Shown piece after piece: positions 21,678-31,445 of a DNA stretch of 64,000 bases (positions are counted from its first letter, which is position 1; each line of letters opens with the position of its first letter). A program made the position numbers and the translations under genes. The notes beneath the pieces were generated by a model that saw only the letters and a list, made by a program, of their open reading frames with translations, did not search any database and was not told where the DNA came from. Source of the DNA: Smithella sp. (GTDB taxonomy: Bacteria > Desulfobacterota > Syntrophia > Syntrophales > Smithellaceae). The stretch lies in NCBI GenBank assembly GCA_012510495.1, contig JAAZHX010000308.1, positions 1-64,000 of the forward strand, read 5' to 3'.

Positions 21678-22814
21678 ATGAATTCCATTCCATTAGTTCC
21701 TTTAAAATACCGGCATTCGATCCTGCTGATAGACGACGAAGAAGCCATCCTGGAGATCATGACCATGGCGCTGGCCGATGAAGGATATGATCTGCGCACG
21801 GCCGGCTCCGCGGAAGAAGCGCTGGCCCTCCTGAAAGAATCGCCGGATGTTTCCCTGATTATTTCCGACCAGCTCATGCCTGGCATGACCGGGGTGCAGT
21901 TTTTTACGCAGGCCCGCCACATTTGCCCCGACGCCCTGCGCGTGCTGCTGACCGGCTACACGGACACGGACGCGATCATCGACGCGATCAACAGCGGGGG
22001 CATTCACCGGTATCTGACCAAACCCTGGCGCAGGGAAGAGCTGCTCCACACGATCAGGGAAATGCTGAGCAAAGCGGAGCTGGTGATGGAGAACCGGCGG
22101 CTGGATGATCTGGTTAAAAAGCAGAATGCCGAGCTCATGGAGCTCAACAAAAGCCTGGAAGAAAAAGTGCGGTTGAAAACCCGGCGCCTGAACCGGAGCC
22201 TGGAAGAGCTCCAGGCCAGCTATGAAAGAACCCGGATGATTCTGGAGGGGACGGTGCTGGCCATGTCCAGAATCGTGGAAAGCCGGGACCCTTACACGGC
22301 CGGCCATGAACAGCAGGTGGCCAGAATCGCCTGCGTCATTTCGGAAAAAATGCTGCTGCCCGCGGACCGGGTGGATGCCATCCGGGTTGCAGGCCAGCTT
22401 CATGACATCGGCAAAATCGCCGTCCCGTCCGAGATTCTGACCAAGCCGGGGCGATTGAGCCCTCTGGAGATGGAGATGGTCAAAACCCACTGCCGGAATG
22501 CCTACGATATTCTCAAGGCGATTGAATTTCCCTATCCGGTTGCGAAGATCATTCTGCAGCACCACGAACGGCTGGACGGATCCGGCTATCCGCAGGGATT
22601 GAAGGGGGAGGAGATTCTACTGGAAGCGCGGATCATCGCCGTCGCCGATGTGATTGAAGCCATCTCCTCACACCGGCCGTACCGTCCCGCCAAGGACGTT
22701 GACGTGGCGATGACAGAAATTACCGACCATCGCGGAACCCTTTACGACGCAAACGTGGTCGATGCCGCCCTCGACATTTACCGGACGAGGGGACGGCAAG
22801 ACTTCCTGCCGTAA
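21678..22814 (+). CDS. Response regulator with HD-GYP phosphodiesterase output (RpfG-like)
   Basis: A 378-residue regulator. The receiver domain (about 13-130) has the acidic pair DD at 19-20, the phosphoacceptor D64 (IISDQLMPG) and the lysine in LTKPW. A coiled-coil linker spans about 145-190. The HD-GYP domain (about 195-370) shows GHEQQVARIA, the HD pair in QLHDIGKIAVP, HH in ILQHHERLDGSGYPQGL and the GYP motif as GYP. These residues predict hydrolysis of c-di-GMP controlled by a sensor kinase. The partner kinase is not adjacent. The PAS kinase at 29303-30892 lacks a neighbouring regulator, but pairing is a guess. Confidence 0.88.
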   Translation: MNSIPLVPLKYRHSILLIDDEEAILEIMTMALADEGYDLRTAGSAEEALALLKESPDVSLIISDQLMPGMTGVQFFTQARHICPDALRVLLTGYTDTDAIIDAINSGGIHRYLTKPWRREELLHTIREMLSKAELVMENRRLDDLVKKQNAELMELNKSLEEKVRLKTRRLNRSLEELQASYERTRMILEGTVLAMSRIVESRDPYTAGHEQQVARIACVISEKMLLPADRVDAIRVAGQLHDIGKIAVPSEILTKPGRLSPLEMEMVKTHCRNAYDILKAIEFPYPVAKIILQHHERLDGSGYPQGLKGEEILLEARIIAVADVIEAISSHRPYRPAKDVDVAMTEITDHRGTLYDANVVDAALDIYRTRGRQDFLP

Positions 22815-22853
22815 AACCGGCCGCAATTCGCGGCAACAAAAGATCCCGGCCAT

Positions 22854-23498
22854 CTATCGGTAAAGCCGGTTTGCTTCCATATAGCGGATGACGCTGTCCG
22901 GCGTCAGGTATCGAACACAGCGGCCCTGCTGAATTCTTTTCCGGACTTCCGACGATGAAATATCCAGAAAGGTGGTTTGACGGTAAAATATCGAACCGCC
23001 GTGCGGCTCCTGAAAAACATCGCCCGCCGCGTCGTAAACGTAGCGGCCGGCAACGTCCGGCGGTAAGATTTGGTGAAGCCCCCGGTTTTCATACCCCGGG
23101 CGGGTCATCACCACAAAACGGCACAGCCGCAGAAGATTTTTCCAGTCATGCCAGGCGGTGATGGCGTCAAACGCATCCTGCCCGGTGATGAAAAAACATT
23201 CGGGACCAGAATCGCCGGCATTCTGAAAATGGCGCACGGTGTCGATGGAATAGGATTTTCCCGGCCGCCGGTTTTCCACATCCGAAGTAGAAAAAGAATT
23301 GTTTCCGGCAATCGCCAGTTGCAGCATTCGCAGACGGTGTTCAAAGGAGACGATCCCGCTCGGGATCTTGTGCGGCGGCGTCGCGGCGGGAATAAAGACG
23401 ACGCGGTCCAGCGGCAGCAGTTCTATCAACTCCTGGGCGGCCCGCAGGTGTCCGAAATGAATCGGGTTGAATGTTCCGCCAAAGAGGCCGAGCTTCAT
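22854..23498 (-). CDS. nadD: Nicotinate-nucleotide adenylyltransferase NadD
   Basis: A 214-residue nucleotidyltransferase that adenylates nicotinate mononucleotide. [15 protein letters not shown] (residues 4-18) is the classical NadD phosphate-binding segment. PAATPPHK follows, then [20 protein letters not shown], and the C-terminal [13 protein letters not shown] motif. The start codon overlaps the proA stop by four bases (ATGA), so the two are translationally coupled. It serves NAD synthesis together with nadA in the same window. Confidence 0.94.
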   Translation of the reverse strand: MKLGLFGGTFNPIHFGHLRAAQELIELLPLDRVVFIPAATPPHKIPSGIVSFEHRLRMLQLAIAGNNSFSTSDVENRRPGKSYSIDTVRHFQNAGDSGPECFFITGQDAFDAITAWHDWKNLLRLCRFVVMTRPGYENRGLHQILPPDVAGRYVYDAAGDVFQEPHGGSIFYRQTTFLDISSSEVRKRIQQGRCVRYLTPDSVIRYMEANRLYR

Positions 23499-24751
23499 GT
23501 GCGAACCTGTCCGTCGCCGTAAATGATAAATTTGGAGGTCGTCAGCTCTTCCAGACCCATCGGTCCGTAGGCGTGCAGCTTGGTGGTGGAAATGCCGATT
23601 TCCGCGCCGAGGCCCAGCTCAAAGCCGTCGGAAAAGCGGGTGGACGCGTTTACCAGCACCGTGGAGGAGTTGACCTCGTTTAAAAACCGCTGCGCGTTTG
23701 TGTAGTCTTTCGTGAGAATCGATTCCGTGTGCAGTGACCCGTATTTTTCGATATGCGCGATGGCTTCATCGATCGACGCCACCACCCGGACGGCCAGGAT
23801 CAGATCCAGGTATTCCGCGTGCCAGTCTTCTTCGGTTGCCGCTTCGATACCTTGCAGAATCTTCCGGGCGGCTGCGCAGCCCTTAAGCCGCACGCCGTCT
23901 TGCTGCAGTTTCTCTGCCGCTTTTGGCAGAAAGGCGCCGGCAATATCCGCGTGCACCAGCAGGGTTTCCATTGCGTTGCAGACGCCGGGACGCTGCGCCT
24001 TGGCGTTGGCGCATATCCGCACGGCCATGTCGATGTCGGCCGAGGCGTCCACGAAAATGTGACAAACGCCCTTGTAGTGTTTGATAACGGGGATTTTGGA
24101 CTGGGACACCACGGCGCGGATCAACTCTTCGCCGCCCCGGGGAATGATCAGATCAATCTGCTCGTCGAGCGAAAGCAGGGTCGAAACCGCCTCGCGGTCG
24201 GTAAACGGAATGACCTGAATGGCGTGATCCGGAAGGGGGCTTTCCCGCAGCGCCTCCTGCAGCACGGATGCAATCGCCAGGTTGGAATGGATCGCTTCCG
24301 ATCCGCCGCGCAAAATGACCGCGTTGCCGGATTTGAGGCACAGGGCGGAGGCGTCCACCGTGACATTGGGGCGCGACTCGTAGATGATGCCGATTACGCC
24401 CAGGGGAATTCGCATTCGTCCCACCAGAAGACCGTTGGGGCGGCGCCACATGGAGGTCACCTTTCCCACCGGATCGGGCAGAGCCGCGACTTCCCGAAGC
24501 CCCCGGGCCATGGCTTGCAGCGTGGCGTCCTGAAGCGTCAGCCGGTCAATCATGGCGGCCGACAATCCCTTTTTCCGCGCGGCGGCCACGTCGCGCTGAT
24601 TTTCGGAAAGGATCCGATCCCGACGCCGGAGAAGCTCTTCGGCCATTCGCTCCAGGACGGCATTTTTCTCGTTGGCGGAACCGCGGGAAAGGTCTCGCGA
24701 TGCCGCCAGCGCGTCGGCGGCTATTTTTTTTACACGGGTGGAAATATCCAT
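23495..24751 (-). CDS. proA: Gamma-glutamyl phosphate reductase ProA
   Basis: A 418-residue NADPH-dependent reductase of proline synthesis, making glutamate semialdehyde from gamma-glutamyl phosphate. Signatures are [33 protein letters not shown], and the catalytic cysteine in [13 protein letters not shown], followed by the C-terminal [24 protein letters not shown] segment. Start ATG 24751 has GAGGAAA a few bases upstream; the longer frame adds 13 unsupported residues. The stop overlaps nadD by four bases. No proB is visible here, so it is encoded elsewhere. It is divergent from the patatin gene. Confidence 0.95.
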   Translation of the reverse strand: MDISTRVKKIAADALAASRDLSRGSANEKNAVLERMAEELLRRRDRILSENQRDVAAARKKGLSAAMIDRLTLQDATLQAMARGLREVAALPDPVGKVTSMWRRPNGLLVGRMRIPLGVIGIIYESRPNVTVDASALCLKSGNAVILRGGSEAIHSNLAIASVLQEALRESPLPDHAIQVIPFTDREAVSTLLSLDEQIDLIIPRGGEELIRAVVSQSKIPVIKHYKGVCHIFVDASADIDMAVRICANAKAQRPGVCNAMETLLVHADIAGAFLPKAAEKLQQDGVRLKGCAAARKILQGIEAATEEDWHAEYLDLILAVRVVASIDEAIAHIEKYGSLHTESILTKDYTNAQRFLNEVNSSTVLVNASTRFSDGFELGLGAEIGISTTKLHAYGPMGLEELTTSKFIIYGDGQVRT

Positions 24752-24936
24752 GGCTTTCCTCAATCTGACATTCGGCAAAAGATCTTGCAATTTCTGTAAA
24801 TATTGATAAAAACCGCATCTACTACCGCATTGGAGACCGTCGGGGAAATTTCGGTCATGGGCAGGCCTTCCGGCGGCTTGTGTGCTATTTACAAAACAAA
24901 AAGACAGGTGTCAAGATTTTTACCGGGGACGTGTTC

Positions 24937-26004
24937 ATGAGCCGATTGCGCATCAAGGCCGGAAAAAAAGCATACGAAATCATCAGAGACGGAGGTTTCC
25001 GTTTTGACGACATTTCCACCTATTTTGGAGCGGCGGTCGGGCCGCGCTGGCTGGTCGCGAGCGGTTTCGATCTGACGTTGCTGACCCGGGGCCTGCTGGG
25101 GCGATCCCGGCCGGTGCATCTCATCGGTTCGTCCGCCGGCGCCTGGCGCTTTGCCGCTTGGATTCAGCCGCAGGCCGTCGAGAGTTACCGGCGGTTCATG
25201 GACGCGTATATCTCGGTTTGCTTTACGAGGCAGGATACCCCGGCGACGATTCTGAAAAAATTTACCGGCATTCTGGGTTCGTATATCGAAGACGACGCGC
25301 TTCCCTTCGCTCTGGCCAACAAGCGCTACCGCCTGTCGGTGATCACGGCTCGCTCGCGGGGTCTGGTCGCGTCCGAAATGCTTCCGCTGCAGAAAAGCGC
25401 CCTGGCCGTCTGCTTCGCGCTGAATTTTGTGAGCCGCAGCCACCTGTTCCGGTTTGCCGAAAGAGTGGTTTTCTACAACGGCGCCAAGCCTCCCCCTTTC
25501 TGTTTTCAGCCCGGCTTCCGGGGGCGGTATGTGCGGCTCAACGAAATCAACATCAAGCATGCCGTGATGGCCTCCGGCGCGATTCCGCTGGTGGTCGCGG
25601 GCGTGAAGAATATTTTCGGGGCGCCGGACGGAGTCTACCGGGACGGCGGACTGATCGATTATCACTTGTCGCACCAGTTTGCAGAAAAAGAAGATGACCT
25701 GGTGCTTTTCTTCCATCATGAAGAAAGGATCATTCCCGGCTGGCTGGACAAGAAAATCAAGCGGCGCGCGCCGGATGAACAAACTCTCAACAACGTCGTG
25801 ATGGTTTTTCCGTCGCAGAGTTTTGTGGACCGGCTGCCGGAGGGCAAGATTCCCGACCGCGACGATTTCCTGACGCACATCGACGATCCCAACCGGCGGA
25901 TCGAAAACTGGAGGAAAGCCGCTTCGCTTTCCGCCCCGCTGGGGGAGGAATTCCTGGAGCTGCTCGAAAGCGGCCGCCTTCGGGAAATCGTGGAAAAAAT
26001 GTAG
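24937..26004 (+). CDS. Patatin-like phospholipase
   Basis: A 355-residue protein with patatin features. The nucleophile elbow is GSSAG (64-68, S66), and the catalytic aspartate motif DGG is at 236-238 (YRDGGLIDY). The dyad Ser-Asp is thus complete. An oxyanion region rich in Gly before the elbow is less typical (GAAVGPRWLV in place of the usual GGGxRG), so this is a divergent branch. No signal peptide or membrane helix is seen, so a cytoplasmic or surface-associated acyl hydrolase is expected. ATG 24937 is used; the frame extends 19 codons upstream. It is divergent from proA and followed by transposon debris. Confidence 0.7.
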   Translation: MSRLRIKAGKKAYEIIRDGGFRFDDISTYFGAAVGPRWLVASGFDLTLLTRGLLGRSRPVHLIGSSAGAWRFAAWIQPQAVESYRRFMDAYISVCFTRQDTPATILKKFTGILGSYIEDDALPFALANKRYRLSVITARSRGLVASEMLPLQKSALAVCFALNFVSRSHLFRFAERVVFYNGAKPPPFCFQPGFRGRYVRLNEINIKHAVMASGAIPLVVAGVKNIFGAPDGVYRDGGLIDYHLSHQFAEKEDDLVLFFHHEERIIPGWLDKKIKRRAPDEQTLNNVVMVFPSQSFVDRLPEGKIPDRDDFLTHIDDPNRRIENWRKAASLSAPLGEEFLELLESGRLREIVEKM

Positions 26005-26240
26005 GAAAAAGCTGGGGTCAAATCTTTATTCCTGACATTTCGGGACAGGGGAAATCACCCTTCCTCAATCCCTCTCATCGAGGGAGGGAAGAATGCAGGC
26101 GCAGAAGCTATCAGCGGAGCTTAAGGGCGGGAAGAATGCGGATGATATTACCCCTGCAACGACACTTAATAAATTAAAGAGTTAACAAATGTGCCTGGCA
26201 CTGTTACTTGTTTTGCAAAAACGAGGACAGGAGGTAAGTC
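26005..26240. other. Intergenic region resembling mobile-element debris
   Basis: No gene is seen. The stretch holds phrases often met at ends of REP-type/IS200-like elements: GGGGTCAAATCTTTATTCCT at about 26015-26034 and TGTGCCTGGCACTGTTACT near 26189. Two GGGAAGAATGC copies lie at about 26088 and 26130. It leads into the broken transposase that follows. The assignment rests on general familiarity only. Confidence 0.3.
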
Positions 26241-26629
26241 ATGATACCGGAAAATCGGATTTGCAATGGCAGCTTTTCCATCCCGAAACTGTGGATCGGC
26301 AAGGAGGATATCGTCATTTTTGCTAAGGAATTCAAAGGATTTCATGCCCAGTTTGCCGATTGTTTCTCCCGCGAGGAGCGCGTGAGAGCTTCTATCGGTA
26401 CATGGCGGGTCAGATGAGCCAACTGTAGAGGGAATCCATCGAGCCGATCGCCCTGAACGTGGAGAGCGCGAAGGTCAGGGCCATGCAGCATTTTCTGAGC
26501 GATATTGTTTGGGAAGAGGGACGGATTCTTTCCCGTTACCAAGGCATGGTCTGTGATGATTTGGGTGATTCCGACGGTGTGCTTATTTTCGACGAATCGG
26601 GTTTTGTGAGGAAAAGGGTGACGATTTGA
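26241..26629 (+). pseudogene. Broken DDE transposase fragment (IS701-like)
   Basis: ATG 26241 with GGAGGTAAG upstream starts a frame reading KEFKGFHAQFADCFSREE, typical of the N-terminus of IS701/DDE_5-type transposases. The frame then shifts near 26375. The continuing homology (FYRYMAGQMSQL, IEPIALNVESAKVRAMQHF, SRYQGMVCDDLGDSDGVLIF, DESGF) is in another frame and is broken by a TAG at about 26427 and by a further shift near 26615. The first DDE aspartate region (IFDESGFV) is still readable but the rest of the protein is gone. It is an inactive remnant of about 130 codons. Confidence 0.7.
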
Positions 26630-26911
26630 ATTACTTTTTACGAGTTTATCAATGTTCAAAACAGCATAAGATTGAAATTTTCCCCTTTACGAGAACGATT
26701 ATGAAATTTTTTCCCTTACGGGAACAATATTGTATGGCATTTACTGAAAAAAATTGATAAGAACATCGCTATTGTCAATCATTTTTTTTGGCTTTATCGT
26801 AAAAATAAAACTTGAGGAGGGATTACGGAAGATTAATTACCAGCAGGACCGCAGGATATTGTTTGCGTCATTCACAACATCTTAACACAAAAACTTAGGA
26901 GGGAAGTTAAA
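26630..26911 (+). promoter_or_regulatory. AT-rich upstream region with two related inverted-repeat boxes before the acyl-CoA ligase
   Basis: The region is markedly AT-rich. Box 2, TTCCCTTACGGGAA (26711-26724), is a near-perfect palindrome with arms TTCCC/GGGAA. A related but weaker box, TCCCCTTTACGAGAACG, begins at 26681. The two are about 31 bases apart, close to three helical turns, and each is preceded by GAAATTTT. This looks like a tandem operator for a dimeric regulator of the downstream ligase. A convincing -35/-10 pair was not found. The ligase start is preceded by AGGAGGGAAG. Confidence 0.4.
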
Positions 26912-28612
26912 ATGACTGGAGAAGTATCGTATGCGTCGAAACCGTGGGTAAAATCTTATGACAAGGGTGTTCCTGAAAAAATTCAATACGAAGAAATTAG
27001 CATGCCCGACATTCTGGACAGAGTGGCGGCGCAGTATCCGGACCGAATGGCGCTGAATTTCCAGGGCTACACCATGAATTACAAAGCGCTGAAAGACATG
27101 GTGGACCGTTTCGCCACCTATCTCGCGGGCGTGGGGATCAAAAAAGGCGATGCTGTGGCCATTATTCTGCCCAACATGATTCCCTGCGTGGTCGCCTATT
27201 ATGCCATCCAGAAGCTGGGTGGCATTGTTGTTTTAAACAATCCCACTTATTCCGACCATGAACTGGAGCATCAGCTCAACGATTCCGGCGCCAAAATCAT
27301 GATCATCATCGACCTGCTGGCCAACCGGATGATCGATTTAAGACCCAAAACAAAAGTGAAGCAGATTATCATCACTTCCATCGGCGATTATCTGCCTTTC
27401 CCGATCAATCTTCTCTTTCCTCTGGTCGGCAAGAAAAAAGGCCTGTTGCCGGCAAAGCCCATCAAACCGGCCAATGACGTGCTGCGATGGAAGGATTGTA
27501 TCGCAAAATCGCAGCCCAACCCGCCCAGGGTAAAAATGACCTTTGACGATACGGCCATGTACCAGTACACGGGCGGCACGACAGGCGTTTCCAAAGGCGT
27601 TATCCTGACGCACGGCAATATCAGCAAGCAGGTGCAGCAGATTCGCGCCTGGTTCCCGAAGTTCACCGGAAGCTACAATGTCAACCTGGGAGCGCTGCCC
27701 TTCTTCCATGTTTTCGGCATGTCCTGCGCGATGAATTTTTCCATTATCCAGGGATGGGGCGATGTCCTGATTCCCAAACCGCAGCCGGAGCCCCTTTTGG
27801 AAGCGATTCGCAAATTCAAGCCCAACTTCGGCGCGCTGGTTCCGACCATGTTTATCGGCATGCTGAATCATCCGAACATGAAGACTACCGATTTGACATG
27901 CTTCAAGGGCTTCTTTTCCGGCAGCGCTCCGCTGCCGGTGGAAGTGATCCACGATTTTGAAAAAACGGCAGGGTCGGTCATCTGTGAAGGATATGGCCTG
28001 ACGGAAACAACGCCTGTAACTCATGTCAATCCCTATGAAGGCGTCCGGAAAATCGGTTCGATCGGCCTGCCCGTTTCAGATACCGAATGCCGCATCGTCG
28101 ATCTGGACAAAGGCGAAACAGACATGCCCGCCGGCGAACCGGGGGAACTGATCATCCGCGGCCCGCAGGTCACCAAAGGCTATCTCAACAATCCGGAAGA
28201 AACTGCCACCCTGCTTAGAGACGGCTGGTGCTATACCGGAGACATCGCCACGATGGACCAGGACGGCTATTTCTACATCGTTGACCGCAAGAAGGATATG
28301 ATCATTTCCGGCGGATTCAATGTTTATCCGAGAGATGTGGATGAGGTGTATTACGAACATCCGAAAGTTCAGGAAGCTTGCAGTATCGGTGTCCCGGATC
28401 CAAAACGCGGTGAAAACGTCAAGCTGTTTATCGTTCTGAAGGAAGGTGAAACCGCCACTGCCGAAGAGATGATCGAATTCGGTAAAAAGAAACTGGCCAC
28501 GTATAAGCTTCCGTCAGAGGTGGAGTTCCGCAAAGAGCTGCCGAAATCCACCGTCGGCAAGGTTCTGCGCAAAGAATTAAGAGCGGAAGAGCTGGCCAAA
28601 CGCAAGAAATAG
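26912..28612 (+). CDS. Long-chain fatty acid--CoA ligase (AMP-forming)
   Basis: A 566-residue acyl-CoA synthetase. The AMP-binding motif YTGGTTGVSKG is near 218-228, YGLTETTPVTH follows, YTGDIATMDQDGYF is the hinge region, and STVGKVLRKEL holds the catalytic lysine. An AGGAGGGAAG ribosome site precedes ATG 26912. It activates medium or long fatty acids in the cytoplasm or at the membrane. It is the best-isolated ligase in the window, with its own regulatory region and terminator. It differs from the 564-aa ligase at 3111-4805, with similar motifs but clear divergence in the first 200 residues. Confidence 0.9.
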   Translation: MTGEVSYASKPWVKSYDKGVPEKIQYEEISMPDILDRVAAQYPDRMALNFQGYTMNYKALKDMVDRFATYLAGVGIKKGDAVAIILPNMIPCVVAYYAIQKLGGIVVLNNPTYSDHELEHQLNDSGAKIMIIIDLLANRMIDLRPKTKVKQIIITSIGDYLPFPINLLFPLVGKKKGLLPAKPIKPANDVLRWKDCIAKSQPNPPRVKMTFDDTAMYQYTGGTTGVSKGVILTHGNISKQVQQIRAWFPKFTGSYNVNLGALPFFHVFGMSCAMNFSIIQGWGDVLIPKPQPEPLLEAIRKFKPNFGALVPTMFIGMLNHPNMKTTDLTCFKGFFSGSAPLPVEVIHDFEKTAGSVICEGYGLTETTPVTHVNPYEGVRKIGSIGLPVSDTECRIVDLDKGETDMPAGEPGELIIRGPQVTKGYLNNPEETATLLRDGWCYTGDIATMDQDGYFYIVDRKKDMIISGGFNVYPRDVDEVYYEHPKVQEACSIGVPDPKRGENVKLFIVLKEGETATAEEMIEFGKKKLATYKLPSEVEFRKELPKSTVGKVLRKELRAEELAKRKK

Positions 28613-28633
28613 ACGCCTGTTCTGAAAAATGAC

Positions 28634-28668
28634 AAAAAAGGCTTGCCCTGTCGGGCAAGCCTTTTTTT
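28634..28668. terminator. Bidirectional rho-independent terminator
   Basis: The 9-bp stem GGCTTGCCC (28640-28648)/GGGCAAGCC (28653-28661) with loop TGTC is flanked by A6 on the left and T7 on the right. It lies between the convergent acyl-CoA ligase and the Usp gene and can serve both. Confidence 0.9.
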
Positions 28669-28682
28669 ATAGTCGGTTGTCG

Positions 28683-29078
28683 TTATTTTACGGAAACCAC
28701 CGGACAGTCGGCTTGCAGAATAATATACTGGGCATTGGATCCGAACAGAAGTTTGCCGACTTTGGATTTTTTCCCGATGCCGATGATGATTTCACCCACT
28801 TTCTTATCGGCCGCGAATTCCACAATGTCTTCTCCGGGGGTGAGGCCCCGAACCAGAATATGGGTTTCGCATTCAATCCCTTCGGCATCCATCGTTTCCT
28901 TGACATAAGCGAGTTGCTTTTCAACTTTGTCCAGGTCTTTGCGTTCCTTCTCCGATACCCGTTCCAGGGAGCTGGCGATATACGGGGAAGCGTTAAAAGC
29001 TTTGGCGTGTTTTATTGCCATTTCGAGCACCGCCTGATCGACCTCCAACCCTCCGACATACGCGACTGGAATTTTCAT
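28683..29078 (-). CDS. Universal stress protein (UspA family)
   Basis: A 131-residue Usp-fold protein. The ATP-binding pattern G-x2-G-x9-G-S is met in GIGKKSKVGKLLFGS near residues 100-116, so nucleotide binding is likely. The N-terminal strand KIPVAYVGG differs from the usual ILVPVDGS, lacking the conserved Asp of the first loop. Start ATG 29078 is preceded by GGGGAAATA; a longer frame to 29120 has no support. The function is probably stress or energy-status signalling in the cytoplasm. It lies alone, convergent with the ligase and divergent from the PAS kinase. Confidence 0.8.
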   Translation of the reverse strand: MKIPVAYVGGLEVDQAVLEMAIKHAKAFNASPYIASSLERVSEKERKDLDKVEKQLAYVKETMDAEGIECETHILVRGLTPGEDIVEFAADKKVGEIIIGIGKKSKVGKLLFGSNAQYIILQADCPVVSVK

Positions 29079-29302
29079 TATTTCCCCCTGTCCTTCCTGT
29101 TGAGGATGGATTTTGCGCACACATTCTCTGATTTTCGTTTGGCCGGAGTACAGGAAAAACCATTTTTAATATCAATCGGTTTCTTCGTCATAGTTCTTTA
29201 TTTGTCTTGACATGCCCTCGCCGTCTTTTTTATACTTCACAATCGTTCCCGGGGGCTTCATTCCCGGAAGATGACTGCGAAAACACCTGTATGGAGGAAG
29301 CC

Positions 29303-30892
29303 ATGGAGAGTTCCGGCCAGTCGGTAAAAGAAAGCGTTCAGCAGGCGGGACAAACCGCGGAGTACCAGAAGACACAAAAAGATGTTGCGCGCCTGACGTC
29401 CATTCTAAACAACACGAGCGATCTGGTCGCTGTTTGTTTGCCGGACGGCTTTCTCACGTATTTGAATGCGGCCGGCCGCGGCATGATGGGTCTGGGCGCG
29501 GAGGAAGACGTTCGCACATTCAATATAAAGGATGCGCATCACGCGGGGGCGCTGAAAGTTCTTCTGGAAGAGGGCTTTCCGGCGGCGATCCGGCAGGGCA
29601 TCTGGGAGGGAGAGAGCGCGATCGTCAACCATGACGGCAGGGAGAGGCCGGTTTCTCAGGTGATCATCGCGCATCTGTCTCCGGACGGCGCGCTGGAGTA
29701 TGTTTCCACGATTATGAGGGATATCAGCGACCGGAAGCGTGTGGAAGCGGCCCTGCGGGAAAGCGAGGAAAAATACCGCACCATCATCGAGCAGATGGAA
29801 GACGGCTACTTCGAAGTGGATCTGGCCGGCAATTTTATCTATGCCAATGATGCGGAATGCAGAATTTTCGGATACTCCCGGGATGAAATCATCGGGATGA
29901 ACAACCGGCAGTATCAGACGAAAGCCGGCGCAAAAAAAACCTTTGAGCATTTCTCCAGGCTTTATCGGACCGGCGAGCCGATCAAGATCCTGGATATTGA
30001 GTTTATTCGAAAAGACGGGATAAAGAGGTTCAACGAAGTGACGGCGTCCGTTATCCGGGATGCCGAAGGCAAAACGATCGGATTCCGGGGGTTTTCCCGG
30101 GATGTCACCGAACGCAGGCAGGCGGAGGAAGAAAAGCAAAAACTGGCCAGGCGGCTGCATCACCTCGAGCAGATGGAGTCCCTCGGACAATTGGCGGGCG
30201 GCGTGGCCCATGCGCTCAACAATATTCTGGGAATCCTCAGCGGATATTCGGAGCTTTTGCTTGCGGAAATACCCGAGGGCGGGAAAGCCGGGCAATATGC
30301 CAATAAGATGATCCAGTCCATCGAGCGGGGCTCGATGATTATTCAGGATCTGCTGACCCTGGCCCGGCGGGGAGGCGCCGCGGCTGATGACGTCGTGAAT
30401 CTCAATCCAATGGTTTCCGGCTTTCTGGCGACTCCGGCTTTTCAGAAGATGAAGGCGGATTATTCCCGTGTGAATTTCCGGACGGAATGCGGTCCCTGCC
30501 TTCCGGACATCAAAGGGTCGTGGGTCGCTCTGGAAAAGATGTTGATGAATCTGGTGTTCAACGCGGCGGAAGCGATCAGCGGCGAGGGCGAGGTGATCAT
30601 CCGGACCGCGCACCGCCGCCTGGAAACTACCATCATCGGCCACGATGAAATCCGGGAGGGAGACTACGCTGTCCTGACCGTATCCGACACGGGAACCGGC
30701 ATTGCCGATGAAAACAAAAAAAAGATATTCGAGCCGTTTTATACGCTAAAAGCGATGGGCAAAAACGGGACCGGCTTGGGCCTGTCGATTGTCTGGGGAA
30801 CGGTCAAGGACCACAACGGGTATATCGATGTGTCAAGCCGTGTGGGAGAAGGGACGACGTTTACCGTCTATTTTCCCGTGCTTTTATCGTGA
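29303..30892 (+). CDS. PAS-domain sensor histidine kinase
   Basis: A 529-residue soluble kinase with no predicted membrane helix. A first PAS-like domain spans about 20-145 and a second about 150-275, the latter with typical FGYSRDEIIG and GFSRDVTERRQAEEE endings. The H-box reads GGVAHALNNIL with H303; the usual residue after His is Asp or Glu, here Ala. The ATP domain has N-box NLVFNAAEAIS, G1 VSDTGTGI, F-box and G2 NGTGLGLSI. Start ATG 29303 has GGAGGAAG (29293-29300) before it. No response regulator is adjacent, so it is an orphan. It lies at the left border of the hydrogenase island and could sense a redox or metabolic signal. Confidence 0.85.
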   Translation: MESSGQSVKESVQQAGQTAEYQKTQKDVARLTSILNNTSDLVAVCLPDGFLTYLNAAGRGMMGLGAEEDVRTFNIKDAHHAGALKVLLEEGFPAAIRQGIWEGESAIVNHDGRERPVSQVIIAHLSPDGALEYVSTIMRDISDRKRVEAALRESEEKYRTIIEQMEDGYFEVDLAGNFIYANDAECRIFGYSRDEIIGMNNRQYQTKAGAKKTFEHFSRLYRTGEPIKILDIEFIRKDGIKRFNEVTASVIRDAEGKTIGFRGFSRDVTERRQAEEEKQKLARRLHHLEQMESLGQLAGGVAHALNNILGILSGYSELLLAEIPEGGKAGQYANKMIQSIERGSMIIQDLLTLARRGGAAADDVVNLNPMVSGFLATPAFQKMKADYSRVNFRTECGPCLPDIKGSWVALEKMLMNLVFNAAEAISGEGEVIIRTAHRRLETTIIGHDEIREGDYAVLTVSDTGTGIADENKKKIFEPFYTLKAMGKNGTGLGLSIVWGTVKDHNGYIDVSSRVGEGTTFTVYFPVLLS

Positions 30893-30906
30893 AGTTTACG
30901 GTAACC

Positions 30907-31445
30907 TTGATCTGGTCAAGTAAAAACGGACACTTGGTTAAGCCGCATTTGCCGACATAAAATTATTTTCAAACTCATTCGGATTTTTGTATCCCAAATA
31001 AGAATGCAAACGATGGCTGTTATAAAACAGGGTCATCCGGTTCTTGCGTACTTCGAGTTATCGACAGCCACGCCGGCTTTCTTCATCAAACTGCTCGCAC
31101 GATACCGACCCACAGGGTAACCCTTCGCTCGGAGGCTCTCTGCTGTTCTGCGAGAACCATAGGTTCCTCTGGTTGCTTCACGAATCTGCCGAACTTCTGA
31201 TAACAATGCAAAATCCTTATCACTCTTCATCGCACGATCTGCTTTTATATATTGATAATAGCCACGCCGGCTGACGTCCATCACCGCGCATAAAACAGTG
31301 ATGGGATAGGCCTTCTGTTGTTGCCGGATAAAGTCATATTTACATCGACTCTTTCGCAAAGAAGGTCGCGGTTTTTTTTAAGATTTCATGCTCCATGCTA
31401 AGACGCTGATTTTCCTTGCGAAGCCGGTGGAGTTCCTCTTTCTCT
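30907..31445 (-). mobile_element. IS3-family element remnant, left copy (internally deleted)
   Basis: The stretch begins with TTGATCTGGTCAAGTAAAAA, the same terminus as the copy at 39805. On the minus strand the OrfB end is readable at once (FYNSHRLHSYLGYKNPNEF, ending NNFMSANAA). A deletion follows that has removed the DDE core. Beyond it the OrfB N-terminal half is intact in 31033-31359 (MRKSRCKYDFIRQQQKAYPI, GYYQYI, TYGSRRTAESLRAKGYPVG). The end of OrfA (MEHEILKK-like) is at about 31360-31440. Homology to the other copy stops near 31445, where a different element abuts. It is inactive: no catalytic core, no right end. Confidence 0.8.

Noticed and set aside
24880-24936. N-terminal extension of the patatin-like protein
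   Set aside because: The 19 extra codons have no homology or ribosome site; ATG 24937 gives a normal start.
26022-26220. Possible CRISPR-like or tandem repeats (two GGGAAGAATGC copies)
   Set aside because: Only two short unequal copies with no regular spacers.
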